The translations under genes and the position numbers were made by a program. The notes below the pieces were generated by a model, which worked only from the letters and a program-made list of their open reading frames with translations, was not told the DNA's origin and did no database searches. A stretch of 46,409 nt of DNA from Penium margaritaceum (Eukaryota; Streptophyta; Zygnematophyceae; Desmidiales; Peniaceae): the NCBI GenBank assembly GCA_023375785.1, contig SZWC01002436.1:68437-114845 (forward strand), written 5' to 3'. Below are positions 33,853 to 44,665 of the stretch, piece after piece. How positions within the stretch are numbered: position 1 is the first letter of the stretch; every line of letters starts with the position of its first letter.

Positions 33853-34893
33853 CTATCGACGAAAACAGAGTCCGAGGTATGGCGTGGAGACCACGTACCG
33901 CACCACTCGCACAGCCGCGTGAAGGGCTCTCGCACGTGGAGCCTGCGAGAACTCAGCAAGGAGGTTGACGGCGAACGCGATATCAGGACGCGTGGTAGTG
34001 GCCAAGTACATCAGAGATCCGATAAGACGGAGGTACAAGGTCACGTCCACTATCTCCCCCAGCTGTGTAGGGTCATCCACCTTCAAGGCATCCTGCCCAT
34101 CAGGTGTAAGAGGTGTGGAAGCGGAGGGCACTGCACCAAGGAGATTGCTGAAGCGCTCCCCCACGACTCGTGCGTATCGGGCCTGATGCAACAACAGTGT
34201 CCGACGTCTGCGATCTCGCACGATCTCCATGCCAAGAAACACCGATGCAGGACTGAGGTCCTTCATCCTGTAGGCAGTCTACAGGACAGCCTTGGCCTCC
34301 TTCACAGCCTCCAGGGATGGAGACGCAATCAGAAGGTCATCGACATAGACCAGGATGGCGGTGAACCGCTCGGGTGTCGGTAAGATGAAAAGAGAGGGGT
34401 CTGCCTCGCTCTGTACGTATCCTACACGAGTCAAAGTACCGGTGATCTCCCGGTTCCAACACCGCAGAGGCTGCTTGAGGCCGTACAAGGACTTGCGCAA
34501 GCGCCAGACCTTGGCACCGTCCTCAAAGCCCGGTGGCTGAGCCACGTAAATCTCCTCATCCAGAGAGCCATGGAGGAACGCATTGTTCACATCCATCTGG
34601 TGCAGTTCCCAGTCATGCTGAGCCACTACACCGAACAGAGCTCGAGTTGAGGTCATGCGGCCGACAAGGGCAAAGGTGTCAGTGTAATCGACTCCCTCAA
34701 TCTGAGAGTACCCCTTGACGACCAAGCGGGCCTTGTAGCGTTCCAGTGAGCCATCCGGCTTCACCTTCTTGCGAAAGACCCACTTGACCTGAATAGCCTT
34801 CCTCCCAGGAGGAAGGTCGACAAGCTCGTAGACTCTGTGCTCTCGGATACCGCGAAGCTCATCCTCGCAGGCAGCACGTCAAGTGTCAGCGTC
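33853..34893 (-). pseudogene. copia-2 reverse transcriptase
   Basis: The minus strand reads RAACEDELRGIREHRVYELV, KAIQVKWVFRKKVKPDGSLE, EGVDYTDTFALV, DVNNAFLHGSLDEEIYV, YGLKQPLRCWN and ILVYVDDLLIAS. The YVDD catalytic box is therefore intact, and MKDLSPASVFLGMEI and LIGSLMYLATTTRPDIAFAV follow. Stops at 34894-34896 (TAG), 34879-34881 (TGA) and 34279-34281 (TAG) break the frame. The TGA stands where copia-1 has Trp. Confidence 0.93.
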
Positions 34894-36765
34894 CTATGAT
34901 AAGAGAGCCTCCCTCAGTGTGCCCGGGTCGGGTGCTATAGAGGGAGAACTATGCGTGGCAAGTGCACACGCCTCAGTGCCGGGCTTGACGACCGCGAGAT
35001 CAGCTGAAGCGTCGCAGGCCATATGGAACTCGCGAGTGACGAGGTCGTGCCCTACGGGGCACGCTGGATGTACCTCTTTGAGCTCAGTGCGGACACTCAG
35101 GCCTAGGGCCTTTGTGCCAGGGTCACCACTCGCGATGCTGCGAGAGGAGCGCCTGGGTCTGGGACCCAACGCTCGCTGAGCTCCGGAATCCAGTGGTCGA
35201 AGACGGCCACCGGGCTCACGGGAGTAACCTGAGGTCCAGGGACGCACCTCAGGCTCAGGGACAGGTGCGACCACAGGGACAAGTACGACCACAGCTGGTG
35301 AGGGCTGAGACGAGGCAGCCGGAGATGCCGTGCGAGGAGATGTGTGTATGGGGAACACGGGGTTGGGTGTGACAGCCGGAGCAGGCAAGACTGGACCTGA
35401 CACTGAGGCAAGAGTACCAGTCGACGTAGGAACAGGAGTGGGCGAGACTGGATCAGATACAGAGACAGGAGTGCCAGCAGACGCAGGTGCTGGTTTAGAA
35501 GGAGGCGTGGGAACAGAGGTACCTGTGGGGTGTGAAACAGGCTGTACATGCGAGATCTCTAGACCGACGGCAATGATCGCCGGATCATCAAGGGCCGGAG
35601 ACCGAGAGGGGGCTCGAGCGGACACATCAGCCTGATGAGAGGTGCTCGCTTGCATAGAAGTCTCCCCCATCCGCCGAGAACCCTCACAGGAAGGAACATG
35701 GGCGGCGGAGAGTACTGTGATCGAAGTCAGGTCACGGTAGGTGAGAGACTCGAAAAACAGCACGTCGCGGGACTCAATGACGCGACGACGAGTAGGGTCG
35801 CAGAAGCGCCAGGCCTTCAACCGCGGGGAAATGCCTATGAAGGAACACAAGCGGCCCCGAGGTGAGACCTTGGACCCCTGCTGGTCCTCGGTGTACCACA
35901 CGGAGGCAAGAGAGCCCCAGACGCGAGCGAGACGAAGGTCAGCACGGTGTCCAAACCAGAGCTCGTACGGTGTAATATGGTCCGGAAGCGGACCGTGCGG
36001 GAGGTGGTTCCAGATCCAAGTCATGTAGGCGAAACCCTCAAAGACAAAAGATTCTGGGAGACCGCACTCAGACCGCATGGCGCGAACCGCATCCTCCATG
36101 GTGCGGTTCTAGTGCTCAGATACACCGTTCTGCTGGGGGGTAGCAGGAGCGGAGACCTGGTGAAAAATCCCGTGCTCAGCAAAGAAGGAGTCCATCTCGC
36201 CAAGGAACTCGCCGCCATGATCCGAGCGGAAGGTATGTAGAGTGTGGCGGGACTGACGCTCAGCCATCACTAGCCAGAGTCGAACCGCAAGGGCGGCGTC
36301 GCTCTTCTGACGAAGATTGTAGACCCACCGCATCCGGGTAAAGTCATCAGTCAGAGTCATAACATACCGGCCACTCTCGGACAGAGACTCGATCGGGAGA
36401 GGGTCGAGAAGGTCTGAGTGAACCAACTCGAGAGGCCGAAGCGCTCGAGAATGAGAGTCAGGGTAGGTGCACCGATGCATCTTCCCCTGAGCGCAAAAAA
36501 GACAATCAGTCTTGGGTGGCTTCTCGAAAGAAGCCACGTCAAGACCGAGAGCGGGCTATGTCCGAATGAGCTTTGACACAGTGTCGGAGCCCACGTGACA
36601 CAGACGGCAATGAAGCAACCGCTGGTGTTCCGGAGATAGAACACCAGTGACAAAGACACGACCGGAGGAGGAGGAAGAGCAAGGGGAGGAGGGCCGAGCG
36701 ATGCGATACAGATCATCTATGACTGAAGCACACAGGACGACACTGCGGGTGTCAGTAGCAGTCAC
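34894..36765 (-). pseudogene. copia-2 integrase and Pro/Ser linker
   Basis: The pre-integrase zinc-binding block (SPEHQRLLHCRLCH ... DCLFCAQGKMHR) precedes the core. LVHSDLLDPLP and TFRSDHGGEF carry the two catalytic Asp residues, and NGVSEH carries the Glu, so the DDE triad is intact. A TAG at 36109-36111 stands where copia-1 has Trp, and a TAG at 36556-36558 stands where copia-1 has Gln. The integrase tail (RRRVIESRDVLFFESL) leads into a roughly 200-residue Ser/Pro/Val-rich linker with repeated PVSVSDPVSPTPVP-type units. Confidence 0.92.
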
Positions 36766-37341
36766 AGTCGCTGAGTCAGCGTATGCTCCACAGAGAGACC
36801 CATCAAGGTACAGGCACGCACAGAAAGCAACCTGAGCTCAAGATCAGGCACAAACAACACGTCGGAAAGGTACAAGGGGCCAGACGGACCATCGAAGCAT
36901 ACAACCCCAACACCATGGACTGGCAAGGACTGACCAGAGCCTGTACGAACGGAACGGACAGACGTGACAGGGCCGAGAACAACAAAGTCACTGCGACGGC
37001 ACGTCATGTGANGGGAGGAGGGCCGAGCGATGCGATACAGATCATCTATGACTGAAGCACGCAGGACGACACTGCGGGTGTCAGTAGCAGTCACAGTCGC
37101 TGAGTCAGCGGTATGCTCCACAGAGAGACCCATCAAGGTGCAGGCACGCACAGAAAGCAAGCTGAGCTCAAGATCAGGCACAAACAACACGTCGGAAAGG
37201 TACAAGGGGCCAGACGGACCATCGAAGCATACAACCCCAACACCATGGACTGGCAAGGACTGACCAGAGCCTGTACGAATGGAACGGACAGACGTGACAG
37301 GGCCGAGAACAACAAAGTCACTGCGACGGCACGTCATGTGA
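36684..37341. repeat. 328-bp direct duplication around a single N
   Basis: 36684-37011 and 37013-37341 are copies with five or six single-base differences, joined by one N at 37012. The duplicated segment encodes the region just after the protease motif and would be present twice in the polyprotein. A one-base N between near-identical overlaps is typical of an unresolved contig overlap and not of a biological duplication. Confidence 0.93.
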
Positions 37342-37493
37342 TGGGTGGCACCAGAATCGATGATCCAAGTGCCACCGGAGTCACGACTATAGGACGTCAC
37401 TGTACAACGAGCAATGGAACACTCGGCATCAGAGGGACGCTGAGCCGTCAGTGGGGAGGAACGATGCACAACACAAAGATGAGATTCATGAAT
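37013..37493 (-). pseudogene. copia-2 protease region
   Basis: TWIIDSGATHHMTC at about 37341-37379 carries the DSGA active site of Ty1/copia aspartic protease. It is followed by FVVLGPVTSVRSI and the beta-rich VCFDGPSGPLYLSDVLFVPD block. The frame continues upstream through a TAG stop at 37494-37496 into the gag C-terminus. It continues downstream across the artefactual duplication. Confidence 0.9.
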
Positions 37494-38141
37494 CTACTCG
37501 GTGCATTCAGGCCCATCATCATCACATGCTGATTGTGCTCCCCCACACGCATCGTCACGAGCCACAGGAACGGATGAACAAACAGTCTGTGAACCTCCCA
37601 ACGATGACAACACACTCGCACCTCCCTGAAAGCGGAGCGCCAGAAGGTGGCGAAGCTCGGCGATGGTGTGGTCGCGCGGGTCTGGATCGCTGCTGCTCGC
37701 CGGTGAGGAGGCAGGAACAGCTGCAGTCGTGGCCACCGCGTGTCCGGAGGAGGATGGGGGTGACGTGCCAGATGTGGAACGGAGAGCATGAGAAGTCTGG
37801 AGCCCACAAGTGATCCGCGCCCAGTCGAGCGGCTGCTGGCACTCGGTGTAGCGATGGGCGCCTCCACAGTTGTAGCAGTGCACAGAACGGCCACTGCTAC
37901 CACTGGATGACGACTGCTGCTGACCTGATCCACGCTTCCTATTCTTCTTCTTCCCCTGGGCGGCTGCTGCAACGCCCTGTGTCTGCGTGGGTGTAGACAG
38001 GGTCGAAGAGGAAGAGGAAGATAAGGAAGTGATGGAGGAGGAAGAGGGAGACTGTAGGAGGGAAGATGGTAGTGATGCGATGGCTACTGTAGCGAGGGAA
38101 GTCTCCTGATGGGCTACGGCTGCCTCGCGGGCTGAGGTCAC
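37494..38141 (-). pseudogene. copia-2 gag C-terminus with zinc knuckle
   Basis: A Ser-rich stretch and a basic patch (GKKKNRKRG) precede CYNCGGAHRYTEC at 37839-37877. The spacing is CX2CX3HX4C, one residue shorter than the usual nucleocapsid knuckle. The same short spacing is seen in copia-1. The frame differs from that of the gag N-terminus, with the shift near 38138. Confidence 0.9.
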
Positions 38142-39223
38142 CTGAAGGAAGAGCTGATGCGCCCAAGGAAGCAGCTGCAGAGTGGCTTAGAAGGGCTCGA
38201 GGACAACATCGCTGTACCTGTGAAGATGTCGGTGTACTCGAGGCGAACTTCGAGCATAATCGTACGAAGCGCCCACAGCTGTGTGCCTCCTGAGGTCCCC
38301 AAGCGCGTGTAGATGCGTATGGCGCGTCGCCTGTAATCCGCTACAGGCTCCGCAGGCCTTTGACGGAGCGAATGGAAAGCACGAATGTGTGATGCACGAG
38401 TGGCGTGCGTCTCTGCGGCCAGCAGGGATAAGGCCAGATCCCAACCTCCACAGGGATCGGCCCCGGTGCCTGTGCCGACCTCGCCAAGGAAAGGGCGGAA
38501 GTCGACGACGGTCTCGCGTGGCATGGCGTAGAGGAGTCCGCGCATGGCCCGGGCTGTTGTCAGTACCTGTGCTGGGTCTGTACGCTGGTACGGGCTGTGG
38601 TAGTAAGGCCACACTCCCTCAGAAGTAGCCCACACCTGAAACAGTATCTCCCAGCAGTCGAAGCCATCCTCACTGATGTACCGTGGAGGTGGTGCCTCAA
38701 AATCCTTGGGCTGCCTCTCCGTGGGGAGAGCAACCACAGGCTGAGAAGGACGAGAGACCGGAAAGACTCCTGGAAGAGGATGGTCACCGGGGTAGTCAGG
38801 TGACAATCGTATCGGGGAAAACGGAGGCGATCGGGTGCCCGTCTGTAGCTGACGGAGGCGCTCCTGAAGAACTCGAATCTCCTGAGCCGGGGAATCATGA
38901 GTAATGCCTGGCATGAGTGGCTCATCATCCAGGAGGTCAGCAGGTGGTGGGACAGGTCGAGCGCCTGTCACGGGTGCCTGAGCCGACTGCTGGGTAGAGA
39001 CCGCGACGCCGGCAGCTCCCTCAGAAACCCGGTGAGGAGTCGTGGACTGAGCACGCAGAAGCTCAATCAGCGTGCGGATAGCGTCAGTCTGCTCTCTCTG
39101 GAGGCGACGCATCTCATCCTGCTGGCTTCGCAGGTCCTCAATGGCCTGCGAGCGTGGACTCACTACACCAGACGAAGAGGAGGAGGGGTCGCCTGGTCCC
39201 TTCTCCTTGTCGGACAGGCTCAT
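38138..39223 (-). pseudogene. copia-2 gag N-terminus
   Basis: The ATG at 39221-39223 (MSLSDKEKGPGDP) is the best start, since the frame upstream of it has no ATG. A Gln/Arg/Glu helical region (QAIEDLRSQQDEMRRLQREQ) follows, then the conserved block CWEILFQVWATSEGVWPYY and DFRPFLGEVGTGTGADP shared with copia-1, and LRQRPAEPVADYRRRAIRIY. Gag builds the particle. The frame shifts near 38138 before the zinc knuckle. Confidence 0.9.
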
Positions 39224-40559
39224 GTCGCCGCTCAGTATGGGGCGACAGGACAAGTTTGTCGGATTTCAAAACCGTCACCGTTTCTCGAAGATTTGAGACG
39301 ATGGCAACTTTTGACTGTCCGGCCAAAAATTTGGCTACCCCGGTGTTCTTTAAATTCGATATTAATATTTTTTTAGGTGATCGAATTTGAACCGTTTTTT
39401 CGTTCAACGAATTTGACGGATCACAAAAATAATTAATACTCTATTACATCGAATTCAAGGGTTCATGGTCCAAATTCATCTTGGATTTCCAAGTTTAAGT
39501 TGGACCCTTCGACTAGGTCAAACAGGATACCGTCCTGTTCGACCTCGTCGCTCGGCATAGCCGAGCGACGAGGTCGAACAGGACTGTCGCAAGTCCAGGC
39601 GCGCGCGCAAATGGCACGTGTCCAGGGCGCATTTGGCATTTTTGCCAGATGCGCCCTCGATCAATTGCCGTTTCGTCGCAGATATCACACGTGGCGCTGT
39701 CAGAGTTCGGTCGCCAGGCCTTGAATCGGAGGCATTCGTCGAATTCTCGGAACACATAAATATTGAACCCGGCCTTTCGTGGATTTTAGGGATCAGGGCC
39801 ATCACGAATTCGATGAATTAGGAACACATTAATAATTCAGACCCTAAAAAGCTAGTTGAAATTAAGGATCACATAATTCTCAAAAATCCAGACGTCGAAT
39901 TCAAAAATCAGGGGGGTAAGTATGGTGCTGACGGCCAGAAATTTGGCTAAGTGCTGAAATTTAAAAATTTCGGCACTAAAAATTCAAGGTTGTCCAAATC
40001 AAGCAAAATTTGGACGCGAATTTGGATTTCAGAGGCTCCTGAATGTGCTGAACATGATGGTGAAATTTTCGGTCACAAAAAGTTGGAAAAAGTGGCAAAA
40101 CGTCACTTTTCCCTGTTCTGCCCGAATTTCAGCAGAAAACAAATCTGCGGTGCACTTCAGTCTTTGCTGGTGGCGACAGAGCACGAAACTGAGCGTGAAT
40201 AGTAGCTCTGGAGAGCTTGAGAGAATAGCTTTCCAACGCACCCTCAAACGCCAAAAACGACGTTCGTTTGAAGCCAGGGCAAGCTCGTGTCGACGGGGAG
40301 GTGGTGGCTGACGTGATTTTCGTCCGCGGCTCCTCCACGTCCGTGCGGCTTCTAGGAAGTTGCACGGACAGGGGCAGCGGTGACGCACGCTGCTGTTGTT
40401 GCTGCTGCTGCTGCTGCCGTCGAGCTTGACGACAATGGCCTCAAGCCACTTTGGCGGCTACTGTTGCTGATGTTTCTGATGCCGCCGCCGATGTTGCTGT
40501 TGCTGTGGTCAAAACTGCCAGCTCTGTTGCTGCGCTGCTGGACAGCTGCTATGGCGCTG
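39224..40559 (-). other. Untranslated leader of copia-2, left part
   Basis: Non-coding on both strands. It includes an AT-rich part with GGCCAnAAATTTGGCT repeated at about 39322 and 39932, and a strong hairpin at 39532-39584. A GCT/CAG-rich part (40385-40560) leads up to the solo LTR. Confidence 0.6.
39532..39584. repeat. Perfect 25-bp hairpin with a 3-base loop
   Basis: The arms GTCCTGTTCGACCTCGTCGC-TCGGC and their exact complement flank ATA at 39557-39559. Confidence 0.97.
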
Positions 40560-40564
40560 CTGCG

Positions 40565-41197
40565 TGTTGTGATGTTGTCAGTCATACACAGTTGTACAGT
40601 TGGTTGTGACCACTCGGCCGTGTCCATGCTCGTGCAAATCCTTGAGGCGGACCCAGCTGGAGACAGAGTTCCCTGAGGTGATGCTCCACCCGCTGGAGGC
40701 AGCCTGGCAGCCTACCCAGTGTACCAGAGGGCTCCCACAGCCCACGGACTACGTTTGGAGGTCTTCAGGATTTTCTCGGTGGACAGCCCTGCCAGGCTGA
40801 TTTACATTTTTGTTTTCTTACACTCTCCGGCTGTTCCCGGACATAGGCGTGTGACCAGTCATTGTGTCTGTCTTTTTGTCGTGCATCCGTAGGATCAGAC
40901 GGCGCTCCGTTTGGACGCTTGTGCGCAGAATTATGGCCAAAACAGTGGTTTTGGGCCGGTTCAGGTTTGACAGGCACCGCCGTGTGCGCCACCCGCCGTG
41001 AGCCACGGCGGCTATTTATGCTGTGGACCTGTCATTTGTTATTCCTCTCTGCATTTACTTCAGTTGAAGCTTGAGATACAAGTGCACGTGTCTCTCCCTA
41101 CCCTTGCTGTCCCTTGATGACCTGTGTGTCAACCAGCCAGACCCGTGCTGTCAGGCTAGCAAGCAGAAAGGCTAGGAAGCTTCCTGGAATCTTCTCA
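40565..41197 (+). mobile_element. Solo LTR of the copia-2 family, inverted inside the leader
   Basis: It starts TGTTGTGATGTTG and ends ATCTTCTCA, matching the LTR ends. It aligns along its length with the copia-2 LTRs in opposite orientation (shared GACCACTCGGCCGTGTCCAT, GGCCAAAACAGTGGTTTTGG, GACCTGTCATTTGTTATT). The 5-bp duplication CTGCG (40560-40564 and 41198-41202) is exact. It is clearly more diverged from the two flanking LTRs than they are from each other. Confidence 0.93.
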
Positions 41198-41202
41198 CTG
41201 CG

Positions 41203-41404
41203 CTGGCGTGCTGCTACACTGCTGCACCCCTCCTGCACGACTCCTCTGTCGCACAGGTGTTGCGGCCTACGCCTTGCAATGGCGCAGGTTGGTGGGTCCT
41301 CCCAGGACCTGTCGCTGCTGCTGTGTGCTGTTGCCGCTGTTGCTCCTCACTGCTGCTGCGATTGCTGCATCTCTGCTGTGCAGCACAACAAGCTCTGGCT
41401 TGTT
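41203..41404 (-). other. Untranslated leader of copia-2, right part
   Basis: CAG/CTG-rich sequence between the solo LTR and the primer site, with no coding content. Confidence 0.6.
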
Positions 41405-41416
41405 GCTCTGATACCA
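41405..41416 (-). other. Primer binding site of copia-2
   Basis: The minus strand reads TGGTATCAGAGC directly after the LTR end ...TTCTCA, a perfect initiator tRNA-Met primer site with no spacer. Confidence 0.96.
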
Positions 41417-42054
41417 TGAGAAGTTTCCTAGAACCTTCCTAACCACTTGTCGTGACACTAGGCGTCAACGTCAGGTCAGCGTGTGACAACAGTCACAAGT
41501 TTGAGACAAAACTGCAAGGGTCTGGGTTGGGACACGGACAGAGTGTCAGGAAACTCAAACTGAATATAATTGCAGAGAGAAATAACAAATGACAGGTCCA
41601 AGGCATGAATACCTGCCGTGGCGCACGGCGGGTGTCGCACGCGGCAGTCCAAGAGCTGTCCTAAAACCGGCCCAAAACCACTGTTTTGGCCGCAACTCTG
41701 CGCACACATGTCAGAATGCTACGCCGTCTGAACCTAGACGTGCAGGATCAAAAGACGGACGCTAAGACTGGTCGCATGCATGCATCCATCATCAGACGGT
41801 GGACATACAATGCAAAAACATGCAAATAGGACTCATGGCCAGTCCGCCGAAAGACGTCTGCAAGCTGTAGAAAAGACAGCAGAGAGTCCCGGCAGCATCT
41901 GGGGCTCTGGAACGGTAGTCGGCCAGCTCCAAGCCGGTAGTCCGCCGCCAGTCGTCGCAATGGTGTGTCCAGGGCCCGCCTCAGGGATCTGCACGAGTAT
42001 GGACACTGCCGAGTGGTCACAGTAAACTGTACAAGAACGTCACAAATCACAACA
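41417..42054 (-). repeat. 5' LTR of copia-2 (638 bp)
   Basis: It has the same ends as the 3' LTR. In element sense it contains an A/T-rich TATTCATG word near 41605 that could be a promoter element, though this is not certain. Confidence 0.96.
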
Positions 42055-42059
42055 CCATC

Positions 42060-42779
42060 AAGTCTCCGGCACGTCATGGCAACTATCCTGATGCTAAAGA
42101 CATGTGAATCACCACACGACGACATCTAGAAGCCAGTTAACTCTGCACCGGGGGATTTGCATGGGCATGGACACAACTGAGTGCAAACTGAATGTACAGT
42201 TGGGTACAACTCACATCACTAACGCTATTAATGACCATTGTTATTGTGGAGCTTGGTATCGGGATTCCGAAGCAGTGAGCTCAGGCAAACATGCAGCACA
42301 CTTGGCAACGTGATGAGCAAGAAATATCCTTTACACGTCTCTACCACTATTGCACTTTATTCACACTTTCAAACGTATCGTTCACTCTCTCAACAAAATC
42401 TAGCACCAGCTAGACTGAATGGCGACAGTCCAGTGCTAGAGGGGGGTGGCTAGATTCCCTGAGATTGGCTGACACTGCTTACTAAAGGCGAAGGGCACAA
42501 GAATGGAGGAAGGGTCCGAGGAAATCAATGCAAATGATTGCCCTTAGCTTGAGCTGCAGGACATCACAAGAGGATGATAGCCTAAGGACTTGTACCCATC
42601 TCCTTGCCCGATTGCATTCGCTGACGCAATGGTGTCCCCTTTTGCAGGCTCCAGAACCATCTTCTGTACGTTCGTTGACTTCCATCGATTCATGGACATG
42701 CAGCACGAGCAACGGTCCACAGTTCCGTGGCCATTGGTGGCCATGGAACTCCACTCAACGTCCATGAGACACCCTTATA
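42060..42779 (-). other. Region downstream of HPPK-DHPS, probable 3' UTR
   Basis: No coding frame. On the gene strand an AATAAA signal lies at 42356-42361, about 420 bases after the stop codon, and could serve polyadenylation. Copia-2 is inserted about 0.3 kb beyond that signal. Confidence 0.4.
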
Positions 42780-43572
42780 TCAGCGCCATAGGGTTGCCGC
42801 AACATCAGCGGCGTCGCGCCCCGCCCGCACATTGTGCATCCTCACGACGTCTGCGCCACCGGCCACGCATGCAGCGGCAGCAGCGCACGACGCCCAGTCC
42901 CTCAATGCCGCCGCCGGAGGAGGAGCAGGCGACGGAACAGGAGGCGGCGCAGGAGCAGACCTCCCCGCCGCTCCCTTCCCACCCTCCCCATCGCTGGCCA
43001 CTGCCCTGGCAGCTGCAGACTCCGCCATGATGCGCCCCAGAAACCCCTTCCTCGAGGGGCCCAGGAGCAGCGGCACGTGCCGCAGCGCCCTCCGATGCCT
43101 CCCCAGCTCCTCCCGGAGCCTCCCGAGCCCCCGCACGAGCGCCACGCTGTCCTCCGGCCTCTTGGCGAAGCCCAGGCCGGGGTCCAGCATCAGCCGCCAG
43201 CTCGGGATGCCCGCGGCCTCCGCGGCGTCCGCCCGCTCCGCCAGCTCGCGCGCCACGTCGGCGACGACGTCTTCGTACGCGGCGTGCTCGGCGGACATCA
43301 TGGTGGCGGGGTCGCCGCGCATGTGCATGAGCACGAGCGGCACCTGCAGCTGCGCCACCGTCTCCAGCATCCCCGGGTCCAGCCGGCCCGCCGACACGTC
43401 GTTGACGACGTGCGCGCCCGCCGCGACCGCGGCGGCGGCGACGGAGGCGTAGAAGGTGTCGACGGAGATGCTCACGCCGGCGGCCTGCAGCACGGGGTCC
43501 TGTGCGAGCGCGCGGATGACGGGGAGCACGCGCGCCATCTCCTCCTCTGCCGACACACGCTCCGCTCCAGGC
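42780..43572 (-). CDS. HPPK-DHPS: HPPK-DHPS last exon: DHPS C-terminal domain
   Basis: It begins at the acceptor GCATGCAG|GCCTGG, completing STRPGAERV with the previous exon. In order it holds SVDTFYASV (pterin-site Asp), HVVNDVSAG (Asn), LVLMHMRGDP, LMLDPGLGFAKR (Asp), LLLGPSRKGFLGR (Lys), a Pro/Ala-rich insertion (SAPAPPPVPSPAPPPA), and VAGGADVVRMHNVR (Arg and His). These are the recognised substrate-binding residues of dihydropteroate synthase, none of them lost. The Pro/Ala segment replaces a short loop in other plant enzymes. The exon is GC-rich, which explains the open frames on the other strand. The stop TGA follows ATLWR. Confidence 0.96.
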
Positions 43573-44626
43573 CTGCATGCAAGAAAGACGCAGTCACAAC
43601 TTACTGCCTTGGTAAGAGACGGGTGAGGCCAGAGAGGCATCTCACAAAGGGGAAAGCAGAGGTAAGGGGGGGTGGGACCTATGATGCAAATTTCGGTAGT
43701 TTCCCCTAAATTAAGCCCCGAAATTTCGGACCGAAATATTTCGGGCCGAAATTTCGGCCAGGGCTACCTAAAATTTTAAAAATTTAAATTAAAAAAAATT
43801 AAATTTTTGACTTCATTTTGGGGTCAAAAGGGGGTGATTTCTAGGGTAAAAGACTGCTCCTGAGCTTGAATCTGACCTCAAAATGGGCGAAATCGGCCAT
43901 AAGTGGCCGTTTTCAGGGAGTTCAAATTTTAAACTTAAAAATGATAAGTTAAATTTAAGGGTGTGACCGAAAATTCGGCCATTTCTCTCCTGAGGGAGCC
44001 CCGAAATTTCGGCCGAAATTCATGACCGAAATTTTCGGCCCACCGAAATTTGCAACATAGGGTGGGACCAAGAGGACAGACTCCAGTCTTTGAAAGTCAA
44101 GAAAACTATAGAAGCCGGTCGATCACAGTCCCCCATAACCTGCTCGTGGTGCATCGTTGTACAGCACCAGCTCCTAACTACCCCCCCCCGCCCCCCATCA
44201 CCATAGCATCGACTAAGGACAGCTGAAACGTGCAAGACTCGCCCGCGCCTCGACGCGCTGAACAGCAAGGAACAGAGACGCTGCTCGTCTGCCGCACCTC
44301 GTCGACTGCCCACCGACATCGACGACGTCCACGCCATCCGCCACCATCTCCCGTGCCTGCGCCACCGTCTTGCCCACGGCGTCTGCGCCGAACAGCCTGC
44401 CGCCGTCGCTGAAGCTGTCGGGCGTCACGTTCAGCACGCCCATCACCAGCGGCCGCGCGCGCACGTGCGATGCGCCCACGCCGCCGCCCAGCACCCACAG
44501 CCCCTCGCGGCACTGCCGCTGCCGGCTCGCCTCTACCCGCCCAGGAAGCTTCTCGTCTATCGCCTTCTGCCCCGCTGCTGCTGCTGCTGCTGTTGCTGTT
44601 GCTGCTGCTCCTCCATCTCCACGACC

Positions 44627-44665
<39 letters not shown>

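Larger units (their letters stand above)
32625..42054 (-). mobile_element. copia-2: structurally complete Ty1/copia element
   Basis: The element spans 9430 bp. LTRs of 635 and 638 bp bound it, an exact 5-bp target duplication CCATC flanks it (32620-32624 and 42055-42059), a perfect 12-base tRNA-Met primer site abuts the 5' LTR, and a purine tract abuts the 3' LTR. On the minus strand the order is leader, gag, protease, integrase, reverse transcriptase, RNase H, the Ty1/copia order. LTR divergence is roughly 4% by eye. The body holds a solo LTR (40565-41197) and a probable artefactual duplication at the N at 37012. Several stops make it non-autonomous now. Confidence 0.96.

Noticed and set aside
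36684..37341. Genuine tandem duplication of a polyprotein domain
   Set aside because: The copies meet at a single N with sequencing-error-like differences, which is better explained as an unresolved contig overlap.
42834..43709. Long Arg/Pro-rich plus-strand frame and a second minus-strand Arg/Gly-rich frame
   Set aside because: They are shadows of the GC-rich DHPS exon, whose true frame carries all family motifs and fits the splice phases.
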